Positions 8,910-17,584 of a stretch of DNA of 64,000 nt are shown in pieces; position 1 is the stretch's first letter, and each line of letters opens with the position of its first letter. The notes under the pieces are model-generated. The model worked only from the letters and a program-made list of their open reading frames with translations, was not told the origin of the DNA and made no database searches. Both the position numbers and the translations under genes were made by a program. Source of the DNA: Thermocoleostomius sinensis A174 (GTDB taxonomy: Bacteria > Cyanobacteriota > Cyanobacteriia > Elainellales > Elainellaceae). The DNA is taken from positions 186,001-250,000 of the forward strand of contig NZ_CP113797.1 of NCBI RefSeq assembly GCF_026802175.1. The letters are read 5' to 3'.

Positions 8910-10004
8910 CTAACCAATTCCATCGATCACAGGATGGAAAAAGAAAGCGGCTCCAATAACAAAATAAGTGGCCAGCAGCAACGTTCCTTCCAGCCAGTTC
9001 GATCGCCCATCCGAGCTAACCGAGTTGGCAATGAGGACTGATACCGCCACAGCAACCAATTCAAACGCATTAAAATTCAAGTCCATCGGTTGATGAAGCC
9101 CCCAGCCTGCTAGTACCAATACCGGAGCTACAAACAGCGCAATTTGCAAGCTAGACCCTAGTGCTACAGACATTGCCAAATCCATTTTGTTTTTTATGGC
9201 CACTACCACAGCCGTGGCATGTTCAGCCGCATTGCCAATGATGGGGAGCAAAATCACAGCGGTAAATAGTTCTGTCAACCCAAGTTGTTTCGTAGCGGAC
9301 TCCAACGCTCCCACCAGTAATTCAGACTCCACGGCTACCAGCACTGTCACTCCTAGCAAAACTCCTATCCAAAGGAAGAGATTGGGTTTAGATCCATTAG
9401 CGGCGACGTCGTTGTCTTCTCCAGCCAGTCCCACATCATAGAGGTAGCTATGGGTTCTCATGGAGAACAAAAGTGTCAAAATATACACAATAATTAATAC
9501 GATCGCTACCACTGTTGATAATCGCTGCATCACGGGTTCATCCACGCCAGCAGAGGTGAAATTCACCACCGAAGGCATCAAAATCGCAATAACGGCTAAA
9601 TTCATGGCAGAAGCATTGATGCGGGCAACGGTAGACTGAAACCCCTGCTCTTTATAGCGCAAACCGCCCAGCAGCATGGAAAATCCTAGAACTAGTAGCA
9701 GGTTACTGATAATGGAACCCGTCAAGCTAGATTTGACGACATTGACGGCCCCAGCCTTCAACGCCACTAGCGCAATAATTAATTCTGTCGCGTTGCCGAA
9801 CGTAGCATTCAGTAATCCCCCAATCGATGGCCCAGCTACGATCGCAATTGCTTCAGTAGCAGTTCCCATCCAGGCAGCCAGCGGCAATATGGCTAGGCAC
9901 GCAGTAACAAAAACAACAAGCGCTCCCCACTGTAAGAACTCAGCCGCCAGGGAAATAGGAATAAATACCAACAGGACTGAGAAAATAACATCTTTAATGC
10001 TCAT
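8910..10004 (-). CDS. Ca2+/H+ antiporter (CAX family)
   Basis: Upstream member of the tandem antiporter pair, 364 residues from the ATG at 10004. That start aligns with the neighbour's MSVKNLIS; an ATG at 10034 would add 10 residues. Both catalytic motifs are canonical: GNATE (G70-E74) and GNAAEH (G257-H262). Sequence identity with the downstream gene is high throughout the membrane segments (for example AGPSIGGLLNA and LLGGLRYKEQ), so the pair arose by tandem duplication. The central loop (GEDNDVAANGSK) is shorter than in the copy. Likely role is Ca2+ efflux for salt or pH tolerance, as for cyanobacterial CAX proteins; that role is inferred from the family. Confidence 0.93.
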   Translation of the reverse strand: MSIKDVIFSVLLVFIPISLAAEFLQWGALVVFVTACLAILPLAAWMGTATEAIAIVAGPSIGGLLNATFGNATELIIALVALKAGAVNVVKSSLTGSIISNLLLVLGFSMLLGGLRYKEQGFQSTVARINASAMNLAVIAILMPSVVNFTSAGVDEPVMQRLSTVVAIVLIIVYILTLLFSMRTHSYLYDVGLAGEDNDVAANGSKPNLFLWIGVLLGVTVLVAVESELLVGALESATKQLGLTELFTAVILLPIIGNAAEHATAVVVAIKNKMDLAMSVALGSSLQIALFVAPVLVLAGWGLHQPMDLNFNAFELVAVAVSVLIANSVSSDGRSNWLEGTLLLATYFVIGAAFFFHPVIDGIG

Positions 10005-10160
10005 GCGTCCAACGACAGATTTTTCTATAGTCATACCCTAGAACGCCCGATTGCGGTTATTTTGCACCCCGATCGCTCCGGAAGATGAATAATTTCTTCG
10101 TTACACTTATTTACAGTTCCTTTTGTTTCTGTAAAACCTCTTCTAATCTAGGCAGTTCTC

Positions 10161-11240
10161 ATGGCCGAGACTCTGACAAAGCTGGCATATCAAACCTTCC
10201 AGCAAGGTAAAAGTTACTTTGGGCTTGCTCACAAAACCTTGAGCACGCAACTGTTAAATGTGTTAGCCCCCGACGCTAAGCGTGAAATTGAACCGCTTTC
10301 CACTGAACTGCTGCTCCAACTTCAGCAGCGCTTGAATGATTTGCTGGAGCGCGATTGGCTGGATGCAGAACAAGGCGTTTATCCTGCCAGCCTATTGTTC
10401 GATAATCCCTGGGAAGATTTCTTCCGCTACTATCCGCAGGTCTGGTTAGATATGCCCAAAATTTGGCAACGGGTGAGTGAAAAACGCTATCAAGATTTCT
10501 CGCCCACTGTGCGCCTGTCCGGCTATCCTGCCTACTATGTGCAAAACTTTCATCACCAAACAGATGGCTATCTAAGCGATCAGTCAGCGAATCTCTATGA
10601 TCTTCAGGTTGAGATTTTGTTCAATGGTACGGCGGATGCTATGCGACGACGGGTTTTGTCGCCCTTGAAGCGCGGTCTTGAAAGTTTTGCTGTGGCTCCC
10701 CATCAACTGCGAGTGCTGGATGTGGCTTGCGGAACAGGACGAATGTTGCGACAAATTCGAGGCATGTTGCCCAATGCTTCGCTGTATGGGATTGACCTCT
10801 CTCCTGCCTACCTACGCAAGGCCAATCAACTGCTATCAGAATTACCAGGCGAATTGCCGCAACTGATTCAAGCCAATGCCGAAGAATTACCCTATTTAGA
10901 TAATTACTTTCATGGAGTTGTTTCGGTTTTTCTATTCCATGAATTGCCGCCAGAAGTACGGCAAACGGTGATTGAGCAGTGCTTCCGAGTGCTGCAACCG
11001 GGTGGGGTATTCGTCATTTGTGACTCGATTCAACTCAGCGATTCTCCCGAAATGGCCCCCGCTATGCGTAATTTTGCCACGATGTTCCATGAGCCATACT
11101 ATCGTCACTACACAACGGATGATTTGGGCGATCGTCTAGAAGAAGCAGGATTTTCAGCCGTACAATCGGAAACTCACTTTATGAGCAAGTATTGGATTGC
11201 TCGTAAAGCTGCCCAAGCCGAGACTACGGTTAATTCCTAG
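10161..11240 (+). CDS. SAM-dependent class I methyltransferase
   Basis: Protein of 359 residues with a C-terminal Rossmann methyltransferase domain. Motif I is VLDVACGTGRM (about 185-195), followed by an acidic residue in YGIDLSPAYL, then QANAEELPY and VVSVFLFHELPPEVR. The first 170 residues form a helical N-terminal domain (PWEDFFRYYPQVWLDMPKIW, GYPAYYVQNFHHQTDGYLS) that I know only from cyanobacterial homologues and cannot assign. The substrate is not deducible. The gene starts at ATG, is divergent from the antiporter pair and convergent with the next gene. Confidence 0.85.
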   Translation: MAETLTKLAYQTFQQGKSYFGLAHKTLSTQLLNVLAPDAKREIEPLSTELLLQLQQRLNDLLERDWLDAEQGVYPASLLFDNPWEDFFRYYPQVWLDMPKIWQRVSEKRYQDFSPTVRLSGYPAYYVQNFHHQTDGYLSDQSANLYDLQVEILFNGTADAMRRRVLSPLKRGLESFAVAPHQLRVLDVACGTGRMLRQIRGMLPNASLYGIDLSPAYLRKANQLLSELPGELPQLIQANAEELPYLDNYFHGVVSVFLFHELPPEVRQTVIEQCFRVLQPGGVFVICDSIQLSDSPEMAPAMRNFATMFHEPYYRHYTTDDLGDRLEEAGFSAVQSETHFMSKYWIARKAAQAETTVNS

Positions 11241-11319
11241 CCTTGAGCCTGGGTAACACTGATTTCAATGGAACCTGTCAACCGGGTGGGTCATCCCCAC
11301 CCACTACGCAATTTGGTGC

Positions 11320-12174
11320 TCAGTTCAATTGATAGGGGGGTTCAGCCGTATAGTCTCGAAAATTCTCTTGGGGGTTGCCGTCGATCTTGAGTACAGCCAA
11401 CGGGCGATCGCCCGCTTCAATGAGGTGATACCAAGTGAAGTTGTTGCGTTGATTCAAAGACTGTAAGCCGCTTGAATTTCCTTCTAGCGCTTGAGCAATG
11501 GCTTCTTCAAACTCTCTTGCTGCCAAGAAACGCTCGAAGACTGGTTCACCGTTAGCATTCACTTGAAAATTGCTGTGACGCCACAGCAGCGCTTCGTCCT
11601 GGGGATTGGGAACATAGAGTGTAATGTTTTGCACAAACGACAAACTCCCCAAGGCCGTTAACAGTTCTGGCAATGGTCTGGGAACGATATTGGATACAGA
11701 GGTGTCGATTTGGTTAAGCGGGGGAATAATTTGACTGGTAAACTTTTGCGTTTGTTCGGCAGCAATTTGCTTAAAGACTTGACTGCGATGGGTTTGAACA
11801 CGATAGTCTGCCAATGCCAAGACACCAATGAGGGCTGAAAACGACAGAAGCAACCCAAACATATAACCTACATAGGTCAGGCGTTGAGACCGAGAAGTTA
11901 CAAGAGACGGATCGATTTGTCCTCGTTGGTGCAGCGATTCTACAGCTTCCACAATGCGCTTGATGCCCAACACAAACGTGGTGGCAACTCCGAAAATACT
12001 CAGCAGCAGACAAGAAAAGAAAACACCATACAAAACCGTTTCTACTTGGGGACTAAATATGTCCCAACCTAATTGTTGATTAAAGATCCCTAAAATAACA
12101 AGAGCCGCGCCGATCGCTAACAGCCAGACTGTCAACCAAACAGTGAACGATAGCAACTTAATCCGTGCATTCAT
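11320..12174 (-). CDS. Membrane protein with extracytoplasmic sensor-like domain, unknown
   Basis: Protein of 284 residues from the ATG at 12174 (a TTG at 12198 would add 8). Three hydrophobic segments are visible: about 9-30, about 46-70 (YGVFFSCLLLSIFGVATTFVLGI) and about 99-120 (YMFGLLLSFSALIGVLALADY). Between them is a short basic loop, and beyond them a soluble C-terminal domain of about 165 residues (ITLYVPNPQDEALLWRHS, RNNFTWYHLIEAGDRPLAVL) that looks like an extracytoplasmic ligand-binding or PAS/Cache-like fold. No histidine kinase or cyclase domain follows. I do not recognise the family. It is convergent with the methyltransferase gene. Confidence 0.75.
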   Translation of the reverse strand: MNARIKLLSFTVWLTVWLLAIGAALVILGIFNQQLGWDIFSPQVETVLYGVFFSCLLLSIFGVATTFVLGIKRIVEAVESLHQRGQIDPSLVTSRSQRLTYVGYMFGLLLSFSALIGVLALADYRVQTHRSQVFKQIAAEQTQKFTSQIIPPLNQIDTSVSNIVPRPLPELLTALGSLSFVQNITLYVPNPQDEALLWRHSNFQVNANGEPVFERFLAAREFEEAIAQALEGNSSGLQSLNQRNNFTWYHLIEAGDRPLAVLKIDGNPQENFRDYTAEPPYQLN

Positions 12175-12439
12175 TGAGGAGATATTTGAGAGAAGCAACA
12201 GACTCTAGGGACTGATTTGCCGTTTAGAATGTGCCAAGGCTCTGTGAAGATACGGGCTGTTGCTCAATCGATATGTAAAGTTCTGCTGATATTTCAGCAT
12301 GGGGGGCATTGAGGGTTGTCAGTCATTCAGGACGAAGCCAAAAAGACCTTAAATAAGCATGAATTTTTGTTAACTTATTTTCGCTAAACTAATAGTCAGC
12401 GTCTTGCCTCTGCTGTTCTCATCCAATCTTGTCTTAACT

Positions 12440-12994
12440 ATGATGCTACGTCGATCGGTTCTGAAGTACATCTTGACTTTCTGTTGGGTTCTCCTAGTTT
12501 TCTTGAGCATCACTCCAGCGGCCTCAGCCTTGGGAGGGCCACAGCCACCCCTGAACCAACCCGCACCTGATTTCAGCTTACCCACTAATTCAGGGGATGG
12601 AATGGTGTCGCTATCTGACTATCGCGGACAGTGGGTTGTTGTCTATTTTTATCCCAAAGACTTTACTCCAGGGTGCACTTTAGAAGCCCGGCGGTTTCAG
12701 CAAGATTTACCTAAATATTTAGCTCGTAACACCCAAATCTTAGGGATTAGCGCCGATGATGTTGGGTCTCATGCTGAATTTTGTGATTCTGAAGGCTTGA
12801 AGTTTCCACTCCTAGCCGATCGACAGGGTATAGTTAGCAAAGCCTATGGGTCTTGGATGGGCTATGTTTCTCTCCGTCACACTTACGTGATCGATCCAGA
12901 CGGAATCTTACGAGCTAGCTTTTTAGGGGTTCAGCCTGCGGTGCACAGTCAAGAAGTATTGGCAACGCTAGATGAGTTGCAGGCAAGATCATAA
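12440..12994 (+). CDS. Peroxiredoxin Q / BCP type with Sec signal peptide
   Basis: Thiol peroxidase of 184 residues. The ATG at 12440 begins a signal peptide (MMLRRSVLKYILTFCWVLL, cleavage near ASA-LGG), so the enzyme should work in the lumen or periplasm; a TTG at 12404 is less likely. The peroxidatic Cys79 is in DFTPGCTLEA. The usual resolving Cys five residues on is an Arg (R84). Another Cys (C115 in HAEFC) lies 36 residues away, the spacing seen in PrxQ enzymes whose resolving Cys is in helix alpha-3. The fold motifs VVVYFYPKDF and RHTYVIDPDGI are normal. It is preceded by the divergent membrane protein gene. Confidence 0.93.
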   Translation: MMLRRSVLKYILTFCWVLLVFLSITPAASALGGPQPPLNQPAPDFSLPTNSGDGMVSLSDYRGQWVVVYFYPKDFTPGCTLEARRFQQDLPKYLARNTQILGISADDVGSHAEFCDSEGLKFPLLADRQGIVSKAYGSWMGYVSLRHTYVIDPDGILRASFLGVQPAVHSQEVLATLDELQARS

Positions 12995-13030
12995 CATCAG
13001 GTCATAGTCGTCATATCGGTTTTGGTTCTG

Positions 13031-13048
13031 TTGCCTCACTTGCCTCAC
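13031..13048. repeat. 9-bp exact tandem duplication
   Basis: TTGCCTCAC is present twice in direct succession in the spacer after the PrxQ gene. Confidence 0.6.
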
Positions 13049-13167
13049 TTGTGAACAATCCTGACTCAAACTCTCATACCATCTAGTTTAGTTATGCGCG
13101 AATATTAATTAAATCGTTGACCGTACTCACATTGTCGTAGTTTTACAAGCTATTTAGCCCATCTATC

Positions 13168-13617
13168 ATGGCTCAAAAGAACTTTCATCGTCGATCGCTA
13201 TCCTGGATCTTCCACGTTGTTATAGGATTGAGCTTGGTAGGGTTTATGGTGGCTGCGATCGGTCAAACGCGCCTAGCTGTTGCTCAAACTTCCCCCGCTT
13301 CGTCGTTTATTGCCCAACATTCGACTATGGCTGCTCCAACTCCCCTTTCCGCCAACGAACTAGATACAGCACTGAGTGAATTAAACGGCTGGGATTTGCA
13401 AAATGGCAAACTCCATCGCCAGTTTCAGTTTCCCTCGTTTGTTGAAGCATTTGGCTTTATGTCGAGTGTAGCGCTGGTTGCAGAAGCCATGGGACATCAT
13501 CCAGAGTGGTTCAACGTGTACAATCGCGTCACGGTGGATCTAACCACGCATGATGCTGGAGGTATTACGATCAAGGACGTGGAATTAGCACGCAAGATGA
13601 ACGAATTGGCGCAGTAA
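13168..13617 (+). CDS. Pterin-4a-carbinolamine dehydratase-like protein with N-terminal export signal
   Basis: The C-terminal 95 residues are a complete PCD/DCoH fold: LSANELDTALSELNGW, then the active-site AMGHHPEWFNVYNRV with H110 and H111, and H128 in TTHDAGGIT (17 residues after H111, as in the family). In the pathway the enzyme recycles 4a-hydroxytetrahydrobiopterin. The first 40 residues are a basic stretch plus a hydrophobic core (IFHVVIGLSLVGFMVAAIG) ending LAVAQ, a good Sec signal peptide or membrane anchor, which is odd for a cytoplasmic pterin enzyme. An internal ATG at 13327 would yield a normal soluble PCD. Neither start has an obvious Shine-Dalgarno sequence. Confidence 0.88.
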   Translation: MAQKNFHRRSLSWIFHVVIGLSLVGFMVAAIGQTRLAVAQTSPASSFIAQHSTMAAPTPLSANELDTALSELNGWDLQNGKLHRQFQFPSFVEAFGFMSSVALVAEAMGHHPEWFNVYNRVTVDLTTHDAGGITIKDVELARKMNELAQ

Positions 13618-13853
13618 TTGCAACTGAGCAAGCCCGATTCGGTTGGATGAGAGGCGTGAGATGGGGATGTATGGTTTTTGTCCACCCTCTTAAAGAAACC
13701 CTAACTTCTGAACCAATGGACAACTAAAAAAAGTATGTTGAAAGACGAAAGCAGGGCGAGAAGGCTAAAAGCTAAAGGCTAGTTCTATTCTTTATTCTTC
13801 ATCCTTTTCGTACTCTTATATTCTTTTCAACTGTACGTCCATCACAACGTCCT

Positions 13854-15824
13854 ATGACAGAAGCTACGATCGAATCCGTTCTTCAGGAGAATCGCTCTTT
13901 CCCTCCTCCTGCCGAGTTTTCACAGCAGGCACACATCAAAAGCTTAGAAGAATACGAGCAGTTGTACGACCGAGCCAAAGCCGATCCAGAAGCATTTTGG
14001 GCAGAACTGGCGGAACAGGAACTGGATTGGTTTCAGAAGTGGGATAGGGTGTTGGATTGGCAGCCACCGTTTGCTCAATGGTTTGTCAATGGCAAACTTA
14101 ATATTTCTTACAATTGCCTCGATCGTCATCTGACCACATGGCGACGTAATAAAGCCGCGCTGATTTGGGAAGGCGAACCGGGGGACTCTTGCACATATAC
14201 CTATGCGCAGTTACATCGAGAGGTCTGTCAGTTTGCCAATGTGCTAAAGCAACTGGGCGTGCAGAAAGGCGATGTCGTTGGAATTTATATGCCAATGATC
14301 CCAGAGGCCGCTGTGGCGATGTTGGCCTGTGCTCGCATTGGTGCGCCGCATACGGTGGTTTTTGGTGGATTCAGTGCCGAAGCATTGCGCGATCGGCTCA
14401 ATGACGGGAAGGCGAAGCTGGTAATTACAGCCGACGGCGGTTGGCGTAAAGATACGATCGTGCCGTTGAAAGAACAGGTGGATAAAGCGCTGGCAGAGAA
14501 GGCTGTCCCCACCGTTGCCCATGTGTTGGTGGTAGAGCGTACCAAGCAGGGCGTTCACATGGAAGCAGGACGCGATCATTGGTGGCATGATTTGCGCCAA
14601 GGTGTTTCGGCAGATTGCCCGGCTGAACCAATGGACAGCGAAGACATGCTGTTTATTCTCTATACCTCTGGCAGCACGGGCAAGCCCAAGGGCGTGGTGC
14701 ATACGACCGGGGGCTATAACCTCTATACTCACATGACAACGAAATGGGTATTTGACCTGCGCGACACAGATGTGTACTGGTGTACCGCGGATGTCGGCTG
14801 GATTACGGGACACAGCTACATTGTCTATGGCCCGCTGTCTAATGGAGCAACGTCGCTGATGTATGAAGGGGCCCCTCGTCCTTCCAATCCCGGTTGTTTT
14901 TGGGATGTGATTGAAAAGTACGGCGTCAACATTTTCTATACCGCTCCTACAGCGATTCGAGCATTTATCAAAGCAGGAGAGCATTTGCCAAAGGCGCGGG
15001 ATCTCTCGTCGCTGCGGCTGTTGGGAACGGTGGGCGAACCGATTAATCCGGAGGCTTGGATGTGGTATCACCGCGTGATTGGCGGCGGGCGATGTCCGAT
15101 CGTGGATACGTGGTGGCAAACCGAAACCGGAGGGCATATGCTAACGCCACTACCGGGAGCCATCCCAACTAAACCTGGGTCTGCTACCCGACCTTTTCCA
15201 GGCATTCTGGCAGATGTGGTGGATCTAGAAGGGAACTCCGTTGGAACCAATGAAGGAGGATACTTAGCTATCCGCTATCCCTGGCCCGGCATGATGCGCA
15301 CGGTTTATGGGGATGACGATCGCTTCCGCCGCACCTACTGGGAGCACATCCCCCCCAAAGATGGGCAGTATTTTTACTTTGCAGGCGATGGGGCCCGGAA
15401 AGATGCCGATGGCTATTACTGGGTGATGGGGCGCGTGGATGATGTGATTAACGTCGCCGGGCACCGTTTGGGCACAATGGAGATTGAGTCGGCACTGGTT
15501 TCACATCCGGCAGTGGCAGAGGCGGCGGTGGTGGGAAAACCCGATGATCTCAAAGGCAATGAAATCGTAGCGTTCATTACCCTCGATGGCAATGTCACAC
15601 CCAGTGAAGCCCTCAAAGCGGAACTGCGGCAGCATGTAGGTAATGAAATTGGGGCGATCGCGCGTCCGGGTGAAATTCGCTTCAGTGACGCCCTGCCCAA
15701 AACCCGATCGGGCAAAATCATGCGGCGATTGTTGCGTTCGTTGGCCGCCGGGCAAGAGGTCTCTGGAGACACATCTACCTTGGAAGATCGATCGGTATTA
15801 GACAAACTTCGAGAAGGCGTTTAA
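13854..15824 (+). CDS. acsA: Acetyl-CoA synthetase
   Basis: AMP-forming acetate-CoA ligase of 656 residues, the usual length. It converts acetate, ATP and CoA to acetyl-CoA through an acetyl-AMP intermediate in the cytoplasm. The adenylation signature is [28 protein letters not shown] forms the acetate pocket region, [15 protein letters not shown] is the hinge/A8 motif, and [10 protein letters not shown] holds the catalytic lysine (about K621), the residue that is acetylated in regulated homologues. A strong terminator follows. It is monocistronic by spacing. Confidence 0.97.
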   Translation: MTEATIESVLQENRSFPPPAEFSQQAHIKSLEEYEQLYDRAKADPEAFWAELAEQELDWFQKWDRVLDWQPPFAQWFVNGKLNISYNCLDRHLTTWRRNKAALIWEGEPGDSCTYTYAQLHREVCQFANVLKQLGVQKGDVVGIYMPMIPEAAVAMLACARIGAPHTVVFGGFSAEALRDRLNDGKAKLVITADGGWRKDTIVPLKEQVDKALAEKAVPTVAHVLVVERTKQGVHMEAGRDHWWHDLRQGVSADCPAEPMDSEDMLFILYTSGSTGKPKGVVHTTGGYNLYTHMTTKWVFDLRDTDVYWCTADVGWITGHSYIVYGPLSNGATSLMYEGAPRPSNPGCFWDVIEKYGVNIFYTAPTAIRAFIKAGEHLPKARDLSSLRLLGTVGEPINPEAWMWYHRVIGGGRCPIVDTWWQTETGGHMLTPLPGAIPTKPGSATRPFPGILADVVDLEGNSVGTNEGGYLAIRYPWPGMMRTVYGDDDRFRRTYWEHIPPKDGQYFYFAGDGARKDADGYYWVMGRVDDVINVAGHRLGTMEIESALVSHPAVAEAAVVGKPDDLKGNEIVAFITLDGNVTPSEALKAELRQHVGNEIGAIARPGEIRFSDALPKTRSGKIMRRLLRSLAAGQEVSGDTSTLEDRSVLDKLREGV

Positions 15825-15876
15825 GGAGAATGTTGAACACGCTGAGTGATCTTAGGTGAGTCAGCAAAAACATTGA

Positions 15877-15906
15877 AGGGTGGGGAATGCCCACCCTCCT
15901 TTTTTT
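15877..15906 (+). terminator. Rho-independent terminator of acsA
   Basis: Perfect 8-bp GC-rich stem (AGGGTGGG with CCCACCCT), 5-base loop, then a T-rich run (CCTTTTTTTCC). It lies about 53 bases after the acsA stop. Confidence 0.85.
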
Positions 15907-15930
15907 CCTTTTCGTTTTCCTTCACTTCAT

Positions 15931-16332
15931 CTACTTGTTAGTCGTTTCCAGTGTCGAAGTTGAAGTGACAGTGGCTGATGATCCAATACCTTTACGCGCA
16001 AAGTAGCTGTTCAAAAATGTTGTTCCTAATGACAGCACGACGGGTCCAAGCAGAAACGCAATCAAACCATGTACGGCAAATCCAGGAACCAACAGCGAAG
16101 CTAGCCAGAAGCATAAACCGTTGATTACCAAGGAGAATGCTCCTAAGGTAACAAAATTAACTGGCAACGATAAAACAGATAAGATGGGTCGAACGAATGC
16201 GTTAATGAAACCGATCACAATGGCGGCAATAATTGCTGCGGGAAAGTTTGCAAGTACAACGCCGGGAACTACTAAATCAACAATCAAAAGGCTAAGTGCC
16301 GTGATCAATGTTGTGAGTGCAAATCCAATCAT
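15931..16332 (-). CDS. Phage-holin-family-4 / YvlD-like membrane protein
   Basis: Small integral membrane protein of 133 residues with four hydrophobic segments (starting FALTTLITALSLLIVDLVVPG, and including VTLGAFSLVINGLCFWLASLLVPGF). The pattern GFINAFVRPILSVLSLPVNF-VTLG-F-LVINGL is the signature of the family annotated 'phage holin family protein' (Pfam Phage_holin_4_2), which despite its name is mostly chromosomal and of unknown role. The C terminus is Ser/Thr-rich (ATVTSTSTLETT). It is convergent with acsA. Confidence 0.85.
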   Translation of the reverse strand: MIGFALTTLITALSLLIVDLVVPGVVLANFPAAIIAAIVIGFINAFVRPILSVLSLPVNFVTLGAFSLVINGLCFWLASLLVPGFAVHGLIAFLLGPVVLSLGTTFLNSYFARKGIGSSATVTSTSTLETTNK

Positions 16333-16455
16333 TTTGTTCTCCTGATTCTTCTAGTATCTAAGTTTCATCTGGGCTATGAGCTTAGGGGAGGGAAATCTGG
16401 CAATTGGTAATTGCTAATTGGTGATTGCCACTTGACAATCAAGCCTGGAAATAAC

Positions 16456-16483
16456 ACCCAATCCCTAATCCCCAATCCCCAGC
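16456..16483. repeat. Degenerate CCCCAAT-type heptamer repeats
   Basis: The spacer contains CCCAATCCCTAATCCCCAAT-like units, preceded at about 16399-16428 by an AATTGGTAATTGCTAATTGG-type run. Such short tandemly repeated heptamers are common in intergenic DNA of filamentous cyanobacteria. A related stretch lies at about 18946-18990 in front of the recG core and a weaker one at 2243-2256. Confidence 0.6.
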
Positions 16484-16486
16484 CCT

Positions 16487-16675
16487 CTACACCATAGGCT
16501 CTTGGCTCGCTTTTTCATCGGCTTTGGCGATCGCCCACACCGCATGAATGCTGCCTGGCAACCAGCCCAAAAGGGTCAACAGCACGTTGATAACCAAGGT
16601 TGAACTCAGTCCATAGGTAAGAAAAATCCCAACAGGGGGTAACAAAATCCCAAGAATGTAGCGCGTTAGTTTCAT
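16487..16675 (-). CDS. YqaE/Pmp3 family small membrane protein
   Basis: Protein of 62 residues with two membrane helices (YILGILLPPVGIFLTYGL and VINVLLTLLGWLPGSIHAVWAI). The ILLPPVGIFL and LLGWLPGSIHAVW motifs are diagnostic of the YqaE/Pmp3 (RCI2) family, which affects membrane potential and salt or cold tolerance in other organisms. The charged tail (KADEKASQEP) is usual. It starts with ATG. Confidence 0.9.
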   Translation of the reverse strand: MKLTRYILGILLPPVGIFLTYGLSSTLVINVLLTLLGWLPGSIHAVWAIAKADEKASQEPMV

Positions 16676-17051
16676 ACCATTACCTCATTGTTGCAATTTG
16701 TTTCAAAGACCGTGAATTCTCTAATGAATCATTCTGAACTGCTTGAAGAAAACATTAGATGTATTCTTTGGTGACACGTTTATCTTCTCAAATTTTGCTG
16801 AAAACCTCTGGTGTGGAGAACCGACAGATTGGACGTAGCTTCCTCACCTGTCGATCGCTGGTGACTGAGAATAATTGACGTAGTATGATTTGGCTTGGAA
16901 TGAAGCGATCGAAAAGATGCGCTGATGGAGGCACTTTGCAATCAGAAAAATTTGACGGGCGATCGCATAAAAGCGGCGCTGGACAAGGCGGTAGTGGACA
17001 GTGAGTAATCTAGAGTAGACACTAGAACGGTAAGTCATTGAAACTGGAGAA
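16676..17051. other. Intergenic region, nothing recognised
   Basis: About 375 bases between divergent genes. It contains scattered CGATCG sites and no open frame with homology or good codon pattern. Presumably it holds both promoters. Confidence 0.5.
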
Positions 17052-17414
17052 ATGGTCATGACTCGTCATATCACTCGTCTTCCTGGCTGTTTAGCAATGG
17101 CGATTGTTGTTTTGCAAGTGATTGGAGTCAGTTCAGCGCTGGCTCAAGCCTCGTTACCCAATCATCCAACGGAGCCAGAACAGCCGATCGAGCCGTCTAA
17201 TTCCCAACCAATAGAGTTTCAAACGGTGCCAGATTTACCACAATCCAGCCCCATGCCTGTACCCAACGGTTCTGTGTCTCAACAGCCCGCACCCGCTTGT
17301 CCTCCGGGTCAATTTGCCTCGGCTTTTTCAGATGTCACCCCTAATGACTGGGCCTACGAAGCCGTGAATCGACTCGCGGCTCTAGAGATTCGGTGTTTTC
17401 CTTTCTTGCCATAA
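17052..17414 (+). CDS. Secreted protein with a single, short SLH-type motif
   Basis: Predicted exported protein of 120 residues: signal peptide (core LAMAIVVLQVIGVSSALAQA), a Pro/Gln/Ser-rich spacer, and an S-layer-homology-like end (FSDVTPNDWAYEAVNRLA-ALEIRCFPFLP). In cyanobacterial outer-membrane proteins this motif begins a full SLH domain that anchors peptidoglycan. Here only the first half is present before the stop. Many cyanobacteria do have such short secreted SLH proteins, so this may be genuine rather than truncated. ATGs at 17052 and 17058 are both possible starts. Confidence 0.75.
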   Translation: MVMTRHITRLPGCLAMAIVVLQVIGVSSALAQASLPNHPTEPEQPIEPSNSQPIEFQTVPDLPQSSPMPVPNGSVSQQPAPACPPGQFASAFSDVTPNDWAYEAVNRLAALEIRCFPFLP

Positions 17415-17584
17415 CCATAGTTGATAGCCAATCAACCTACAAAAAACAATGCATTAGTTTGCACTCTGTAACAGAATGCAGACTGAGGTTGAAACTTTAT
17501 TACGGATTTTGGGCATTCTAGCAGGAGCAGCGGCTTCTTTCCTATGTTGAAAGTAGAGAAGTTCAATAACACGTCACTCGGACA

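Noticed and set aside
14244-15137. Long (297-codon) minus-strand frame inside acsA
   Set aside because: It is fully antisense to a well-supported gene; His/Arg/Cys-rich composition is that of a reverse-frame shadow.
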